Below are positions 1 through 7,944 of a DNA stretch of 64,000 nt, piece after piece. The position numbers and the translations under genes are program-made. The stretch comes from Klebsiella michiganensis (GTDB taxonomy: Bacteria > Pseudomonadota > Gammaproteobacteria > Enterobacterales > Enterobacteriaceae), in NCBI GenBank assembly GCA_000963575.1, contig CP011077.1, positions 1,116,001 through 1,180,000 of the forward strand, read 5' to 3'. A model generated the notes under the pieces. That model saw only the letters and a list, made by a program, of their open reading frames with translations, did not search any database and was not told where the DNA came from. Every line of letters begins with the position of its first letter. Position 1 is the first letter of the stretch.

Positions 1-2
1 TG

Positions 3-827
3 GGAAAGTACCTTTTGAATAATCTGATCGTATTCGATACCGATGCGCGAACATTGACGCTTATCGGCGAGCCACCGAATCCGGAAAAGCAAACCACCGA
101 GCAAGTATTACTCCACACCCCCACCAGTAGTTGCCTGGAGCTGCTAATAGAGAATCAGGGCACTATCTTGCCGCAAGATGAACTATTAGATCGCGTCTGG
201 AAGCAAAAAGGGATGCTCGTTTCTACGCATACCGTTTACCAGAACATTAGCCTCATACGCCGGGCCTTTACCCAGTTGGGGCTGTGTGACGACGTTGTCG
301 TCACCATCCCACGCCGGGGCATGACGCTGGCCCTCTGTATCAAGGTCACGCGGCTCGATGAAGAACCTGTCAGCGATAACACCGACTCACTTAATCAAAA
401 AAACATACCTGAAACCTCAGAAGCCTCAGATGTACCGGAAGCCTTAGAAAACCCGCCGAGTGATGAGCTCTCCAAAGCCAGAACCAAGGTCATTTTTGCT
501 ATTGCGGTGTCTTCTATGGCCTCGGTCGTCGTCCTGTGGGCAATTGCCTTCACCTTTGGCCGCTACAACACGCCAAACTACATGGAAAACTACGAACTTG
601 CCCCAACAAGCGCGACAGGGTGCAAGGTTTACATTAACGCCAACATGCCTCGAAAAAGGCTGGAGCAGATCTTAAAAAATGGCCTGTTAGAGTGTGACCA
701 GCGGGCATTTAACTACGTCACTGCCTACGCCGGCGTTAACCGTTTTTCGGTGATCAGCTGCGTGGCTAATATTGCCGGGAGCAAGCCGGGCTGCCGCTCT
801 AAATTCTTTCTGGAAAGTGCAAAATGA
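3..827 (+). CDS. ToxR/CadC-like membrane-anchored winged-helix regulator, 5' end outside window
   Basis: The frame is open to the left edge and the expected start lies a few codons upstream, so the gene is 5'-partial; a TTG at position 15 is only a fallback start. The first ~105 residues look like an OmpR/PhoB-type winged-helix domain (motif TIPRRGM at the wing end, as in CadC). A ~35-residue linker rich in Glu, Ser and Pro follows, then one membrane helix at about residues 155-178 and a ~75-residue periplasmic tail with several Cys. This is the ToxR/CadC topology: cytoplasmic DNA binding and periplasmic sensing. It overlaps the next gene by 4 bp (ATGA), suggesting translational coupling. Target genes are unknown. 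The layout resembles the lafZ pair at 55544-56936. Confidence 0.8.
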   Translation, partial: GKYLLNNLIVFDTDARTLTLIGEPPNPEKQTTEQVLLHTPTSSCLELLIENQGTILPQDELLDRVWKQKGMLVSTHTVYQNISLIRRAFTQLGLCDDVVVTIPRRGMTLALCIKVTRLDEEPVSDNTDSLNQKNIPETSEASDVPEALENPPSDELSKARTKVIFAIAVSSMASVVVLWAIAFTFGRYNTPNYMENYELAPTSATGCKVYINANMPRKRLEQILKNGLLECDQRAFNYVTAYAGVNRFSVISCVANIAGSKPGCRSKFFLESAK

Positions 828-1297
828 AAGTTCGTTTGTATGCCATCTGCACCGCCGCCTTTGTCGCTGTAGCCGCCACTGGCTATTTTTTTGGGCATGA
901 AAGCGCCCCCGCTGTAGTTAATGATATTTCGTGCAATGCAGATTTGAACATTTCAGTCGATGACCTTTACCTGACCGGAGTAATGAAGTTTCGCGCCGCC
1001 AACGGGCACGGGGTTATGCTGATAAATGGGAGTTACCCCCGTACAGCCGGGGGCTCTGGGGTTATAAACCGTAAGGTGTTTTTTGGTTATTCTCATTACG
1101 GGATAACGCTCAATCTCACTTCGAATAAGGTAGACGTTTTGCCCTCAGACACTGCGAATGAGAGAGAGCTGGCCATACTACTGCCGAAGTTTTTTTATAC
1201 TCCCGATATCTCGCATAACTTTGGGGTTTACAGGCAGGGGCAAGGCTATATTTTCGCCGGCACTGCTGTCCCCTTTGTTTTTTGTTTAAAAAGCTAG
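824..1297 (+). CDS. Small membrane or secreted partner of the upstream ToxR-like regulator
   Basis: This 157-residue protein has an N-terminal hydrophobic segment (about residues 5-23, signal anchor or signal peptide) and an otherwise soluble extracytoplasmic domain. Its ATG overlaps the regulator's stop. Pairs of a ToxR-like regulator and a small membrane protein (ToxR/ToxS, TcpP/TcpH) are established; the partner usually stabilises the regulator's periplasmic domain. I do not recognise the family, so that role is inferred from position and topology. Two Cys residues lie in the exported part. Confidence 0.65.
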   Translation: MKVRLYAICTAAFVAVAATGYFFGHESAPAVVNDISCNADLNISVDDLYLTGVMKFRAANGHGVMLINGSYPRTAGGSGVINRKVFFGYSHYGITLNLTSNKVDVLPSDTANERELAILLPKFFYTPDISHNFGVYRQGQGYIFAGTAVPFVFCLKS

Positions 1298-1351
1298 CCC
1301 TCTCTTTACGCATCACTGCGGCTTCAAGGGGGGGAGAGGGCTAGCAAACCG

Positions 1352-2072
1352 TTAGAACTGCCCGTCCACATCGGGGACTAAACCGGAGTCTCCTTGAGTG
1401 TTGGCCGTCCTGCATATTTTCATCACACCGCCGCCCTCGACGGCGGTGGAAACCTCATCGCTACCGCGCTGGCGTCGTGGAAAGAACCGTTCCTGAGAAA
1501 GAACCCAGATGCCCCCGGCGCCACTGGCTGCGGCATCTTTTACATAATCTGCGCGAGTTGGTGTATTTCTGCCCTGGCCGTTGCGTTATCGGCGGCGTTT
1601 TGCGCTTTACCTGCGGCGGGAGTGACTCCGTCCGCGGTGGGCTGTGCCTTGTCTACTGCTTTTTTGCTATCACTAATCGCCGTATTTGCTTTATCAATCG
1701 CCGCTTTTTGTCGGCCATGTTTTTCGCGCTCTGATTAACTGGTGCTTTTTTACCGGCAGCCTCTTTAGTGTCCGGGTCAGTCGCCGTTTTGCGACTGTCG
1801 ATTGATGCCGCGCTATCTTTAGCGACCCCGGAGCCGCTCTCACCTGCCGGAGGAACGGCTGGCGGGCTATCACCCGCCGCTATGCTGTCACTCCCGTTAG
1901 CCTCCGGGCGCTCGACCCCGAGCGCAATTGAGGCATCACCTGTTGCCGTGGTACGAGCCCCCTCCGTGACTGCGGGGCTGGCTACTGTGGCGGCAATCCC
2001 TGTGCCAGCCACTCCGATTGCTAGCGCCACAGCAAGCACGGTGTGTTTAAATTTTCGCGTTGTCTTTTTCAT
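1352..2072 (-). pseudogene. Frameshifted secreted protein with Hep/Hag-like (YadA head) motifs
   Basis: The intact first frame runs 2072 to 1653 and starts with a clear signal peptide (MKKTTRKFKHTVLAVALAIG...). A stretch with GDASIALG and GSDSIAAGD follows, typical of Hep/Hag repeats in YadA-like heads. At a run of five A on the coding strand (1705-1709) the frame shifts: the +1 frame continues as an Ala/Lys/Asp-rich helical segment (KAAIDKANTAISDSKKAVDKA) to a stop at 1540-1542. A second shift near 1552 would open a further ~65 codons to 1352. No YadA membrane-anchor domain is visible. The ancestor was probably an exported adhesin-like protein. Sequencing error or slippage at the A run are alternatives to true decay. 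Confidence 0.5.
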
Positions 2073-2684
2073 CTCGTTACATTTCCTGTGTCAGAAGCAC
2101 CGCGAACATTTATGTAAGAAGCCCTGCGAACGTAACGGGGGATTGCTGGAAGCCCTATTAAAGTAATTTCATTTTATTTAACGTCGCTGCTTTAGATAAA
2201 ACCTACTAAAACACTCAAGTTTAAAGTGCGGTAATTCTTTGCCTGTCGCTCTCAATCAAGATCCTGCGTCATCACACCCAAATACGAGGGTAATATTATT
2301 TTTCTTAAAAGAGAGAAATATCGGCGGCGCTCTCGTGTGTCTTTTGTGTGTGACACTCTGTGTCATATTAATTGGCGTTACTCTGTGGCTGGCAGTGTAT
2401 TTCCCGGTAGAGCGGGGTTTTCATGGAGAGAGGAGGCCATGAAGTGCGGTAATGATTACGTTCAGGTGACACACGCGGCCACAATGCGTGCACTTATGGC
2501 TTTATCTACGCCAGCCTCAGCGGGCGAGGGCGAAATAACGCCTCCAACGAAAAACTGACGTCAGAAATAATGACCGTGAGCTATCTAAAGCACCTCATTT
2601 TTCTATAAGGCCCCGTGGCCGTTGAGGTAATGTTTATATTTCAACTTGCAGGCTGTGACTTACCTTATGTCCAGGAGTTACAAG
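2073..2684. other. Low-coding stretch with one possible small coupled ORF pair
   Basis: No recognised gene lies here. A frame on the plus strand (about 2293-2442) encodes a hydrophobic segment, LCVTLCVILIGVTLWLAVYF, ending in TGA. That TGA overlaps the ATG at 2439 of a 39-codon ORF (2439-2558) preceded by the strong purine-rich site GGAGAGAGGAGG. The coupling and the ribosome site are seen in sequence. No start with a good site was found for the upstream frame and no family was recognised. Confidence 0.25.
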
Positions 2685-3077
2685 ATGAAAAAAATTATCA
2701 TCCTTACTTACATTGCAGCTGTTGGTTTACTCGCTTTCACTATAGAAGGTCAGGCTGCAGACGAACTAACCGGCTGTGCGGCAAAGCGCGACGAGATCCA
2801 GCGCCAGATTGACTACGCGAGGGCTCATAATAACCAGCACCAGGTCGCCGGGCTGCAGGCGGCACTCACTGAGAACGCCACCCATTGCACCGAGGCGGGG
2901 TTATTGCGTGACCGCCAAAATAAGGTCACGGAGAAAGAGCGCAAGGTGGCCGAACGCGATGCGGAGGTGCGCAACGCGAAAGAAACCGGCAACGCGAAAA
3001 AGATTAAGCAGAAAGAGAAGAAAGCTGCCCAGGCGCGCGACGAACTGGCGGAAGCGGAAGCCGAACTACGCCGGTAA
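2685..3077 (+). CDS. DUF1090 family periplasmic protein (YqjC-like)
   Basis: The 130-residue product has a signal peptide (MKKIIILTYIAAVGLLAFTIEGQA) and a mature part with the family pattern: an N-terminal Cys (TGCAAKRDEI), a helix with HNNQHQVAGLQAAL, a second Cys, then a long charged coiled coil rich in Lys, Glu and Ala to the end. It resembles E. coli YqjC in length and layout. The start at 2685 has AGGAG 9 nt upstream; an upstream in-frame Met would put residues before the signal peptide and is less likely. Family function is unknown. The gene stands alone and ends shortly before a large inverted repeat. Confidence 0.8.
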   Translation: MKKIIILTYIAAVGLLAFTIEGQAADELTGCAAKRDEIQRQIDYARAHNNQHQVAGLQAALTENATHCTEAGLLRDRQNKVTEKERKVAERDAEVRNAKETGNAKKIKQKEKKAAQARDELAEAEAELRR

Positions 3078-3118
3078 GCAGAAAATCTCTGCAGCTAACC
3101 AGCAAGGCGACCTGTGAG

Positions 3119-3154
3119 TTACCTGGTATAGTGGACATACACTATACCAGGTAA
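3119..3154. repeat. Perfect 15-bp inverted repeat with 6-nt loop
   Basis: Arms TTACCTGGTATAGTG and CACTATACCAGGTAA are separated by GACATA. The hairpin begins 42 bp after the DUF1090 stop. No T-run follows, so it is either a non-classical terminator or an operator-like palindrome. Confidence 0.6.
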
Positions 3155-3617
3155 TGTGCCGGGCCATCGTTTAATTTGCCTGGGTGACGGCAATCTGCAG
3201 TTAATTTTTTATTTCCTTCAGAAAAACACTATGAACATTTTTAATTACGCTGGAATTCCCGGTGCGGGCGTCATGGAATAGTTATGACCAATGATATTAT
3301 TCCTTAAATATTAAAGGTGATCTGAATGGGGAAATGATTGGTTGTGGCGTTAATTATTACGCGATTAACTAAATTCAACCAGTGAGCTTGCATTGTGAGT
3401 AAATTGCAAACAGGAAGTATGCGGTAGATTTTATTATTTGTAAGATGCTGTTCGTTTTGCTCGTTCAATTAAATAGTGTTTATGTTTTCTGCTGATGCTT
3501 ATTGTTCTTATATAGAGATATCGCATTCCGTAATTAATTTTACTCACCATTAACATTATCCCTGCTTGGGGATCTGCTGGTAATGCTGAGTTTTTTTATC
3601 CTTTGTGGAAAAATAAT
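3155..3617. other. AT-rich non-coding region upstream of the inverse autotransporter
   Basis: About 460 bp without a convincing gene. It is clearly AT-richer than the flanking coding sequence and probably holds the promoter of the adhesin gene. No specific regulator site could be assigned. Confidence 0.4.
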
Positions 3618-6605
3618 ATGAAATTTATACACAGACCGAATCTGTATACAGAAGCTTCTATTTCCCCGGGGTTACGTCGTTTTGCCTGGCTTAATGTTTC
3701 CATACAGGCAGCCTTGCCACTTTTGATGGCCTTCTCGCCGGTCATGGCCAGCCCAGGTGAGCAACAATTCAGCCAGCACGCCGAACTGAAACAAGCCGCG
3801 TCAGCCCCGGCGAGCGATGACCATGGGCCACAGGCAAAGAAGATGGCCGGATACGCTTCACAGGCCGGGAACTTGCTGGCCAGCAAAGCCAATGGCGAGG
3901 CGGTGGCCTCAATGGTCAGAGGAAAGGCATCCGGGGCTGCCAGCGATGAAATACAGCAGTGGCTAAGCCGTTTCGGCACCGCCCGCGTACAGCTGGATGT
4001 GGACCAAAACTTCTCCCTGAAAAACTCACAGCTGGATCTGCTGATCCCTTTCTACGAACACATGGACACCCTGGCCTTTACCCAGGGCAGCCTGCACCGC
4101 ACTGACGGGCGCACCCAGGCTAACCTGGGCGCCGGCCTGCGCCACTTCACGCCGACCTACATGCTCGGGGGCAACCTGTTCGGAGACTACGATCTGTCCC
4201 GGGGCCATATACGCGCGGGGGTAGGGGCGGAATACTGGCGTGATTTCCTGAAGTTGGGTGCCAATGCTTACCTGGGCCTGACGGGCTGGAAAGACGCTCC
4301 GGACCTGGCGGGGTACCAGGCCCGGCCGGCCAGCGGCTGGGACATCCGGGCGCAGGCCTGGCTTCCGGCCCTGCCGCAGCTTGGCGGGAAGCTTATTTAT
4401 GAGCAGTATTACGGGAACGAGGTCGGCCTGTTCGGGGCGAAGAATCGCCAAAAGAACCCGTATGCCTTCACGTCAGGGCTCAACTATACCCCGATCCCGC
4501 TGGTCACCCTGGGCGCAGAGCAGCGCCAGGGCCAGTCAGGCAAGAGTGACACCCGCTTCACCCTGGATTTGACCTACCGCCCCGGTGTGCCGTGGCGGCA
4601 TCAGGTTAACCCGGCTGCGGTGGCGGCGATGCGTAGCCTGGCAGGCAGCCGGCATGACCTGGTTGAGCGCAATAACAATATCGTGCTGGAGTACCGCAAA
4701 AAGGCAGACATTCGCCTGCGGGCGGCGGGCCTGATTACCGGCTATGCCGGCGAGCCGAAGTCCCTGGGGGTCTCGGTCACCAGCACGCACGGGCTGGCCC
4801 GTATCGAGTGGGAGGCCGCGGAGCTGATGGCTGCCGGAGGTCAAATTGTGCAGAGCGGGGCGGATTATACGGTGCATTTGCCGGCCTGGCGTGCCTCCCC
4901 GCAGGGGGGAAACACGTATGCGGTGCATGGCGTGGCGGTGGACTCAAAGGGTAACCGCTCCGGGCGGAGCAATACGCAGGTCACGGTTCTGTCGGCGGCG
5001 GGGCTGGTGCACCAGCAGGTGTCCTCCTTCACGCCGGCAAGCAGCGTACTGCCGGCGGACGGGACGAGCACGCAGGTCCTGACCCTGTCACTGAAAGACG
5101 AGAATAGCCAGCCGGTGGATCTCGATGTGAAAGAGATAGGCCTGACCAGCAGCGCGCTGAAAAGTGCCACGCTGTCCGGGTTGACACAACAATCCCCGGG
5201 CGTCTACACCGCCACGCTAACCGCGGGGGTGGACGTGGAGACGGTGACGTTAACCCCGGCAGTGAACGGCATCGCGCTGGCCCCGGCCAAAGTCACGATT
5301 GTCCGTACCCTGCCGGATGCCGGGCAATCTCTGTTCACGGTGAGCCAGGGGAGTATTCCCGCCGATAACGTAGCGGTCTCGACGCTGACGCTGGTTATGA
5401 AGGATGCCCAGGGTAACGCCGTGACAGGCCTGAAAGACAGCCTGGCGTGGGTGATACAGGACGCGGGCGGGAATACGCCTGCCGCGGGGGCCATTACGGC
5501 GAGCGCTGTCACCGAGAGCAGCACTCAGGGGACGTACACGGCCAGCCTGCAAGGCACCCTGGCGGGTAAATACGTGGTCGTGCCCTGGTACAACGGCTCA
5601 GCCATTGGCAGCCTGAGCGCGGAGGTGACGCTGTTGGCCGGCGCTCCGGATAATTTAGCGTCCACCTTCACGCCGGGCCCGGCGACGATCCCCGCCGATA
5701 ACGTAGCGGTATCTACCCTGACGCTGGTTATGAAGGATGCCCAGGGTAACGCCGTGACAGGCCTGAAAGACAGCCTGACGTTGGAGATAAAAGACACCCT
5801 CGGCAATACGCCTGCCGCAGGGGCCATTACGGCGAGCGCTATCGCGGAGAGCAGCACTCCGGGAACTTACACGGCCAGCCTGCAAGGGACCCTGGCGGGT
5901 AAATACGTGGTCGTGCCCCGCTACAATGGCGCAACCATCGGCAGCATGAGCTCGGAGGTGACGCTGTTGGCCGGTGCTCCAGACCAGGCAATGTCCGGCA
6001 TCAAGGTGGACAAAAGTGGTTATACCGCCGGAGATGAGATGACCATTACGGTGACGGTGAAGGATGCCCAGGATAACCCAATATCCGGGGCTTTAACCAG
6101 GCAGGATCTTAATACTAAGCTTGTTATTGATGGTGTCCTCGACTCCGCCGTGCGCTCCTTTAAGGATAATCAGGATGGAACGTATACGATAAGGGTACAG
6201 GTCACAAAAGCCTTAGGGTACAAATATGATAAGAGGGATCTTCAGAAGGTTGAACTGAAGCTCAATGGCTGGATTCAGACTGCGAACTTTGATGTGGAGC
6301 CTGGTCGTACAACTTCTTATAACTATTCTCTCAATCACTATAGATATGTCGTTGGCGAAGAGATAACCGCCACTCTGAGGCCGGTGGATATATACAAAAA
6401 CCCAACGCCATGTCAAGGGGCTGTCGAGGTGCTATCGTCATTCGTAACTGTTTCTGGCCAAACTTGCTCGAAAAATCAGGGGGCTGAGTTTATTATTTTA
6501 AAAGCTGTAACGCCAGGAGCAAACCGGACGCTAAGTTTCCGCGTGCATGGAATAACGAAGGTTACATCCGCTACGAAGTTTGACATTGTCGCTGCCACGC
6601 CCTAA
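3618..6605 (+). CDS. Inverse autotransporter (intimin/invasin-type adhesin)
   Basis: This 995-residue outer-membrane adhesin has an extended signal peptide (cleavage near FSPVMAS), a helical linker (to about residue 115), and an inverse-autotransporter beta-barrel domain (about 120-345; motifs GAGLRHFTP, GGNLFGDYDLSRGHIRAG, GAEYWRDFLKLGANAYL). An invasin-like domain follows (about 360-460, ending YAVHGVAVDSKGNRSG), then three Ig-like domains of roughly 110 residues. Two of these are near-identical in tandem, offset 333 bp (starting near 5351 and 5684; shared PADNVAVSTLTLVMKDAQGN). A distinct C-terminal part of about 200 residues follows. The family inserts a barrel and exports the C-terminal passenger to the cell surface. 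From about 6080 the codon use becomes more AT-rich, suggesting a tip domain gained by recombination. The start at 3618 is chosen because it begins the MKFIH signal sequence. Confidence 0.92.
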   Translation: MKFIHRPNLYTEASISPGLRRFAWLNVSIQAALPLLMAFSPVMASPGEQQFSQHAELKQAASAPASDDHGPQAKKMAGYASQAGNLLASKANGEAVASMVRGKASGAASDEIQQWLSRFGTARVQLDVDQNFSLKNSQLDLLIPFYEHMDTLAFTQGSLHRTDGRTQANLGAGLRHFTPTYMLGGNLFGDYDLSRGHIRAGVGAEYWRDFLKLGANAYLGLTGWKDAPDLAGYQARPASGWDIRAQAWLPALPQLGGKLIYEQYYGNEVGLFGAKNRQKNPYAFTSGLNYTPIPLVTLGAEQRQGQSGKSDTRFTLDLTYRPGVPWRHQVNPAAVAAMRSLAGSRHDLVERNNNIVLEYRKKADIRLRAAGLITGYAGEPKSLGVSVTSTHGLARIEWEAAELMAAGGQIVQSGADYTVHLPAWRASPQGGNTYAVHGVAVDSKGNRSGRSNTQVTVLSAAGLVHQQVSSFTPASSVLPADGTSTQVLTLSLKDENSQPVDLDVKEIGLTSSALKSATLSGLTQQSPGVYTATLTAGVDVETVTLTPAVNGIALAPAKVTIVRTLPDAGQSLFTVSQGSIPADNVAVSTLTLVMKDAQGNAVTGLKDSLAWVIQDAGGNTPAAGAITASAVTESSTQGTYTASLQGTLAGKYVVVPWYNGSAIGSLSAEVTLLAGAPDNLASTFTPGPATIPADNVAVSTLTLVMKDAQGNAVTGLKDSLTLEIKDTLGNTPAAGAITASAIAESSTPGTYTASLQGTLAGKYVVVPRYNGATIGSMSSEVTLLAGAPDQAMSGIKVDKSGYTAGDEMTITVTVKDAQDNPISGALTRQDLNTKLVIDGVLDSAVRSFKDNQDGTYTIRVQVTKALGYKYDKRDLQKVELKLNGWIQTANFDVEPGRTTSYNYSLNHYRYVVGEEITATLRPVDIYKNPTPCQGAVEVLSSFVTVSGQTCSKNQGAEFIILKAVTPGANRTLSFRVHGITKVTSATKFDIVAATP

Positions 6606-6622
6606 CTGACAATGCCCTGACC

Positions 6623-6657
6623 TGATGCCCCCAATAAACGCTTTATTGGGGGCATCA
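6623..6657 (+). terminator. Strong hairpin after the adhesin gene
   Basis: A 16-bp perfect stem (TGATGCCCCCAATAAA and its complement) with loop CGC lies 18 bp after the adhesin stop. There is no long T-run, but placement fits transcription termination. Confidence 0.6.
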
Positions 6658-6909
6658 TCAAAATGGAAGCCATACCGGGAAGGGAGCAATTCTGTTGCGC
6701 TTCAGCGGATCTTCTTCGGAGTGGTATCTATGGAGTCTGCTTAGCCGGGGATATAGGTCTATTCGGCAGGTGGCTATTGAGGCCTGCGTAAGATCAGTCG
6801 CAGTATCCCCCGACAGACATGACAACTTTTTCTTTGGGTTTTGCAGTATCAATCTGTCGTGCATTTAGTGGCATAAGGAGCCCCTCATTTCCATTGAACG
6901 AGATGAACC

Positions 6910-6989
6910 CCCTCAAAGGCACCCAGCACCCAGATTCGGGGGTATAACTGAGCTGGCCCCGAGAGCGCTCGTGACAGAAAAACTCAGTA
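6910..6989. repeat. 80-bp direct repeat, copy 1
   Basis: It matches 18249-18328 over 80 bp with six mismatches, in the same orientation. The two copies bracket the TonB receptor and microcin block. It is probably a relic of a repeated mobile element; no terminal inverted repeat was identified. Confidence 0.75.
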
Positions 6990-7045
6990 GACCACTTCAC
7001 AGTCCCTTGATATGCAAATTAAGGCCCTCAAGGAAGCGCTGATAA

Positions 7046-7276
7046 TTATGGAACAGTAGCCGAACCATCAAACTCGGGATAAATTTTTGCCAGATTCTGG
7101 AACTGATTGAAGCGATTTTCATCCCGCAATAGCTCGGCCTGGCGGCGTTTCTCCCGGGCATCTAGCCTGAATGAGATACGCACGGTGCCCGGCAACACGG
7201 CCTGCTGATTCAGAACCTGTAGGCGATCGCGCTGCAGGGCGGTGAGTCGGTTTTCCTGTGCCCTGAGGAAGTCCAT
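7046..7276 (-). pseudogene. C-terminal gene fragment of unknown family next to an IS3 relic
   Basis: About 70 codons on the minus strand read like true protein (for example VRISFRLDAREKRRQAELL and NRFNQFQNLA) and end in a stop at 7046. The upstream part is missing where the IS3 orfA fragment abuts near 7277. The MDFL start there appears accidental. I do not recognise the family. Confidence 0.35.
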
Positions 7277-7397
7277 AAATATAAAAAGTGCCCTCAGAAA
7301 TGCCCATCTTTCTGCAGACTTCCCCGACGCGAGGGGCGGTTTCGGCCTGTTTCAGCGCAAACCCGATCTGTTCTTCGGCATCACGGGGCTTTTTCAT
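7277..7397 (-). mobile_element. IS3-family orfA relic, 5' part
   Basis: The minus strand encodes MKKPRDAEEQIGFALKQAET then VCRKMGISEGTFY, the conserved N-terminal helix-turn-helix start of IS3-family OrfA. Homology stops near 7277, where an unrelated frame begins, so only about 40 codons remain. AGGAG-like bases precede the ATG. Confidence 0.7.
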
Positions 7398-7846
7398 GGA
7401 GATATGCCTCCTTTGGGATGGAAGAAAGACCGGTGACTTCAGTTTAGACTAGCTCTGTTTTCAGAGAGGAGAAAAAATATAAGGAACTAAAACGTGTGTG
7501 CTCATGCAACGCTATAAATCAGCGTTTGAAGTTTAATGTAATATAAAGTAAAAATAATTAAAGATTGTGAGTAAAATATGGAGATATAGATTTTATCTGA
7601 AATGCTTTCACGGTATTAACAAAATTTAATTCTCACTCCGATTGGCTAGATCCCCCAGATTCAGGCCAATTAAGGCGACAGAGTGCGTGCATAAGAAAGT
7701 GAAATTATCAATAATTACCGTTTCATAAATAATGATTTTTTTTCAATGCGTTACCATTCTCTGGAGTTGGAGGAAAGCCAAGCTATCTCTAATTATATCT
7801 CCTATTTATCATCACCTTATGCATAGTTTATTTTTGCAATCCTTAA
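7398..7846. other. AT-rich non-coding region before the TonB receptor
   Basis: No gene is supported here. The receptor frame happens to stay open back to 7732, but the Fur box at 7847 and a well-placed ribosome site at 7945 argue that this part is upstream regulatory DNA. Confidence 0.45.
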
Positions 7847-7867
7847 TGATAATCATAATGATTATCA
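7847..7867. promoter_or_regulatory. Fur box upstream of the TonB receptor
   Basis: The palindromic sequence TGATAATCATAATGATTATC closely matches the Fur consensus (GATAATGATAATCATTATC type). It lies about 80 bp before the chosen start, where iron-bound Fur would block transcription. Iron repression is therefore inferred. Confidence 0.8.
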
Positions 7868-7944
7868 GTGTGAGTTGCATTATGTTATGTGTGTATGCTA
7901 AAAGTCACAGGCGGTGTTTAATTATTATCTCTGGAGATACAAGG

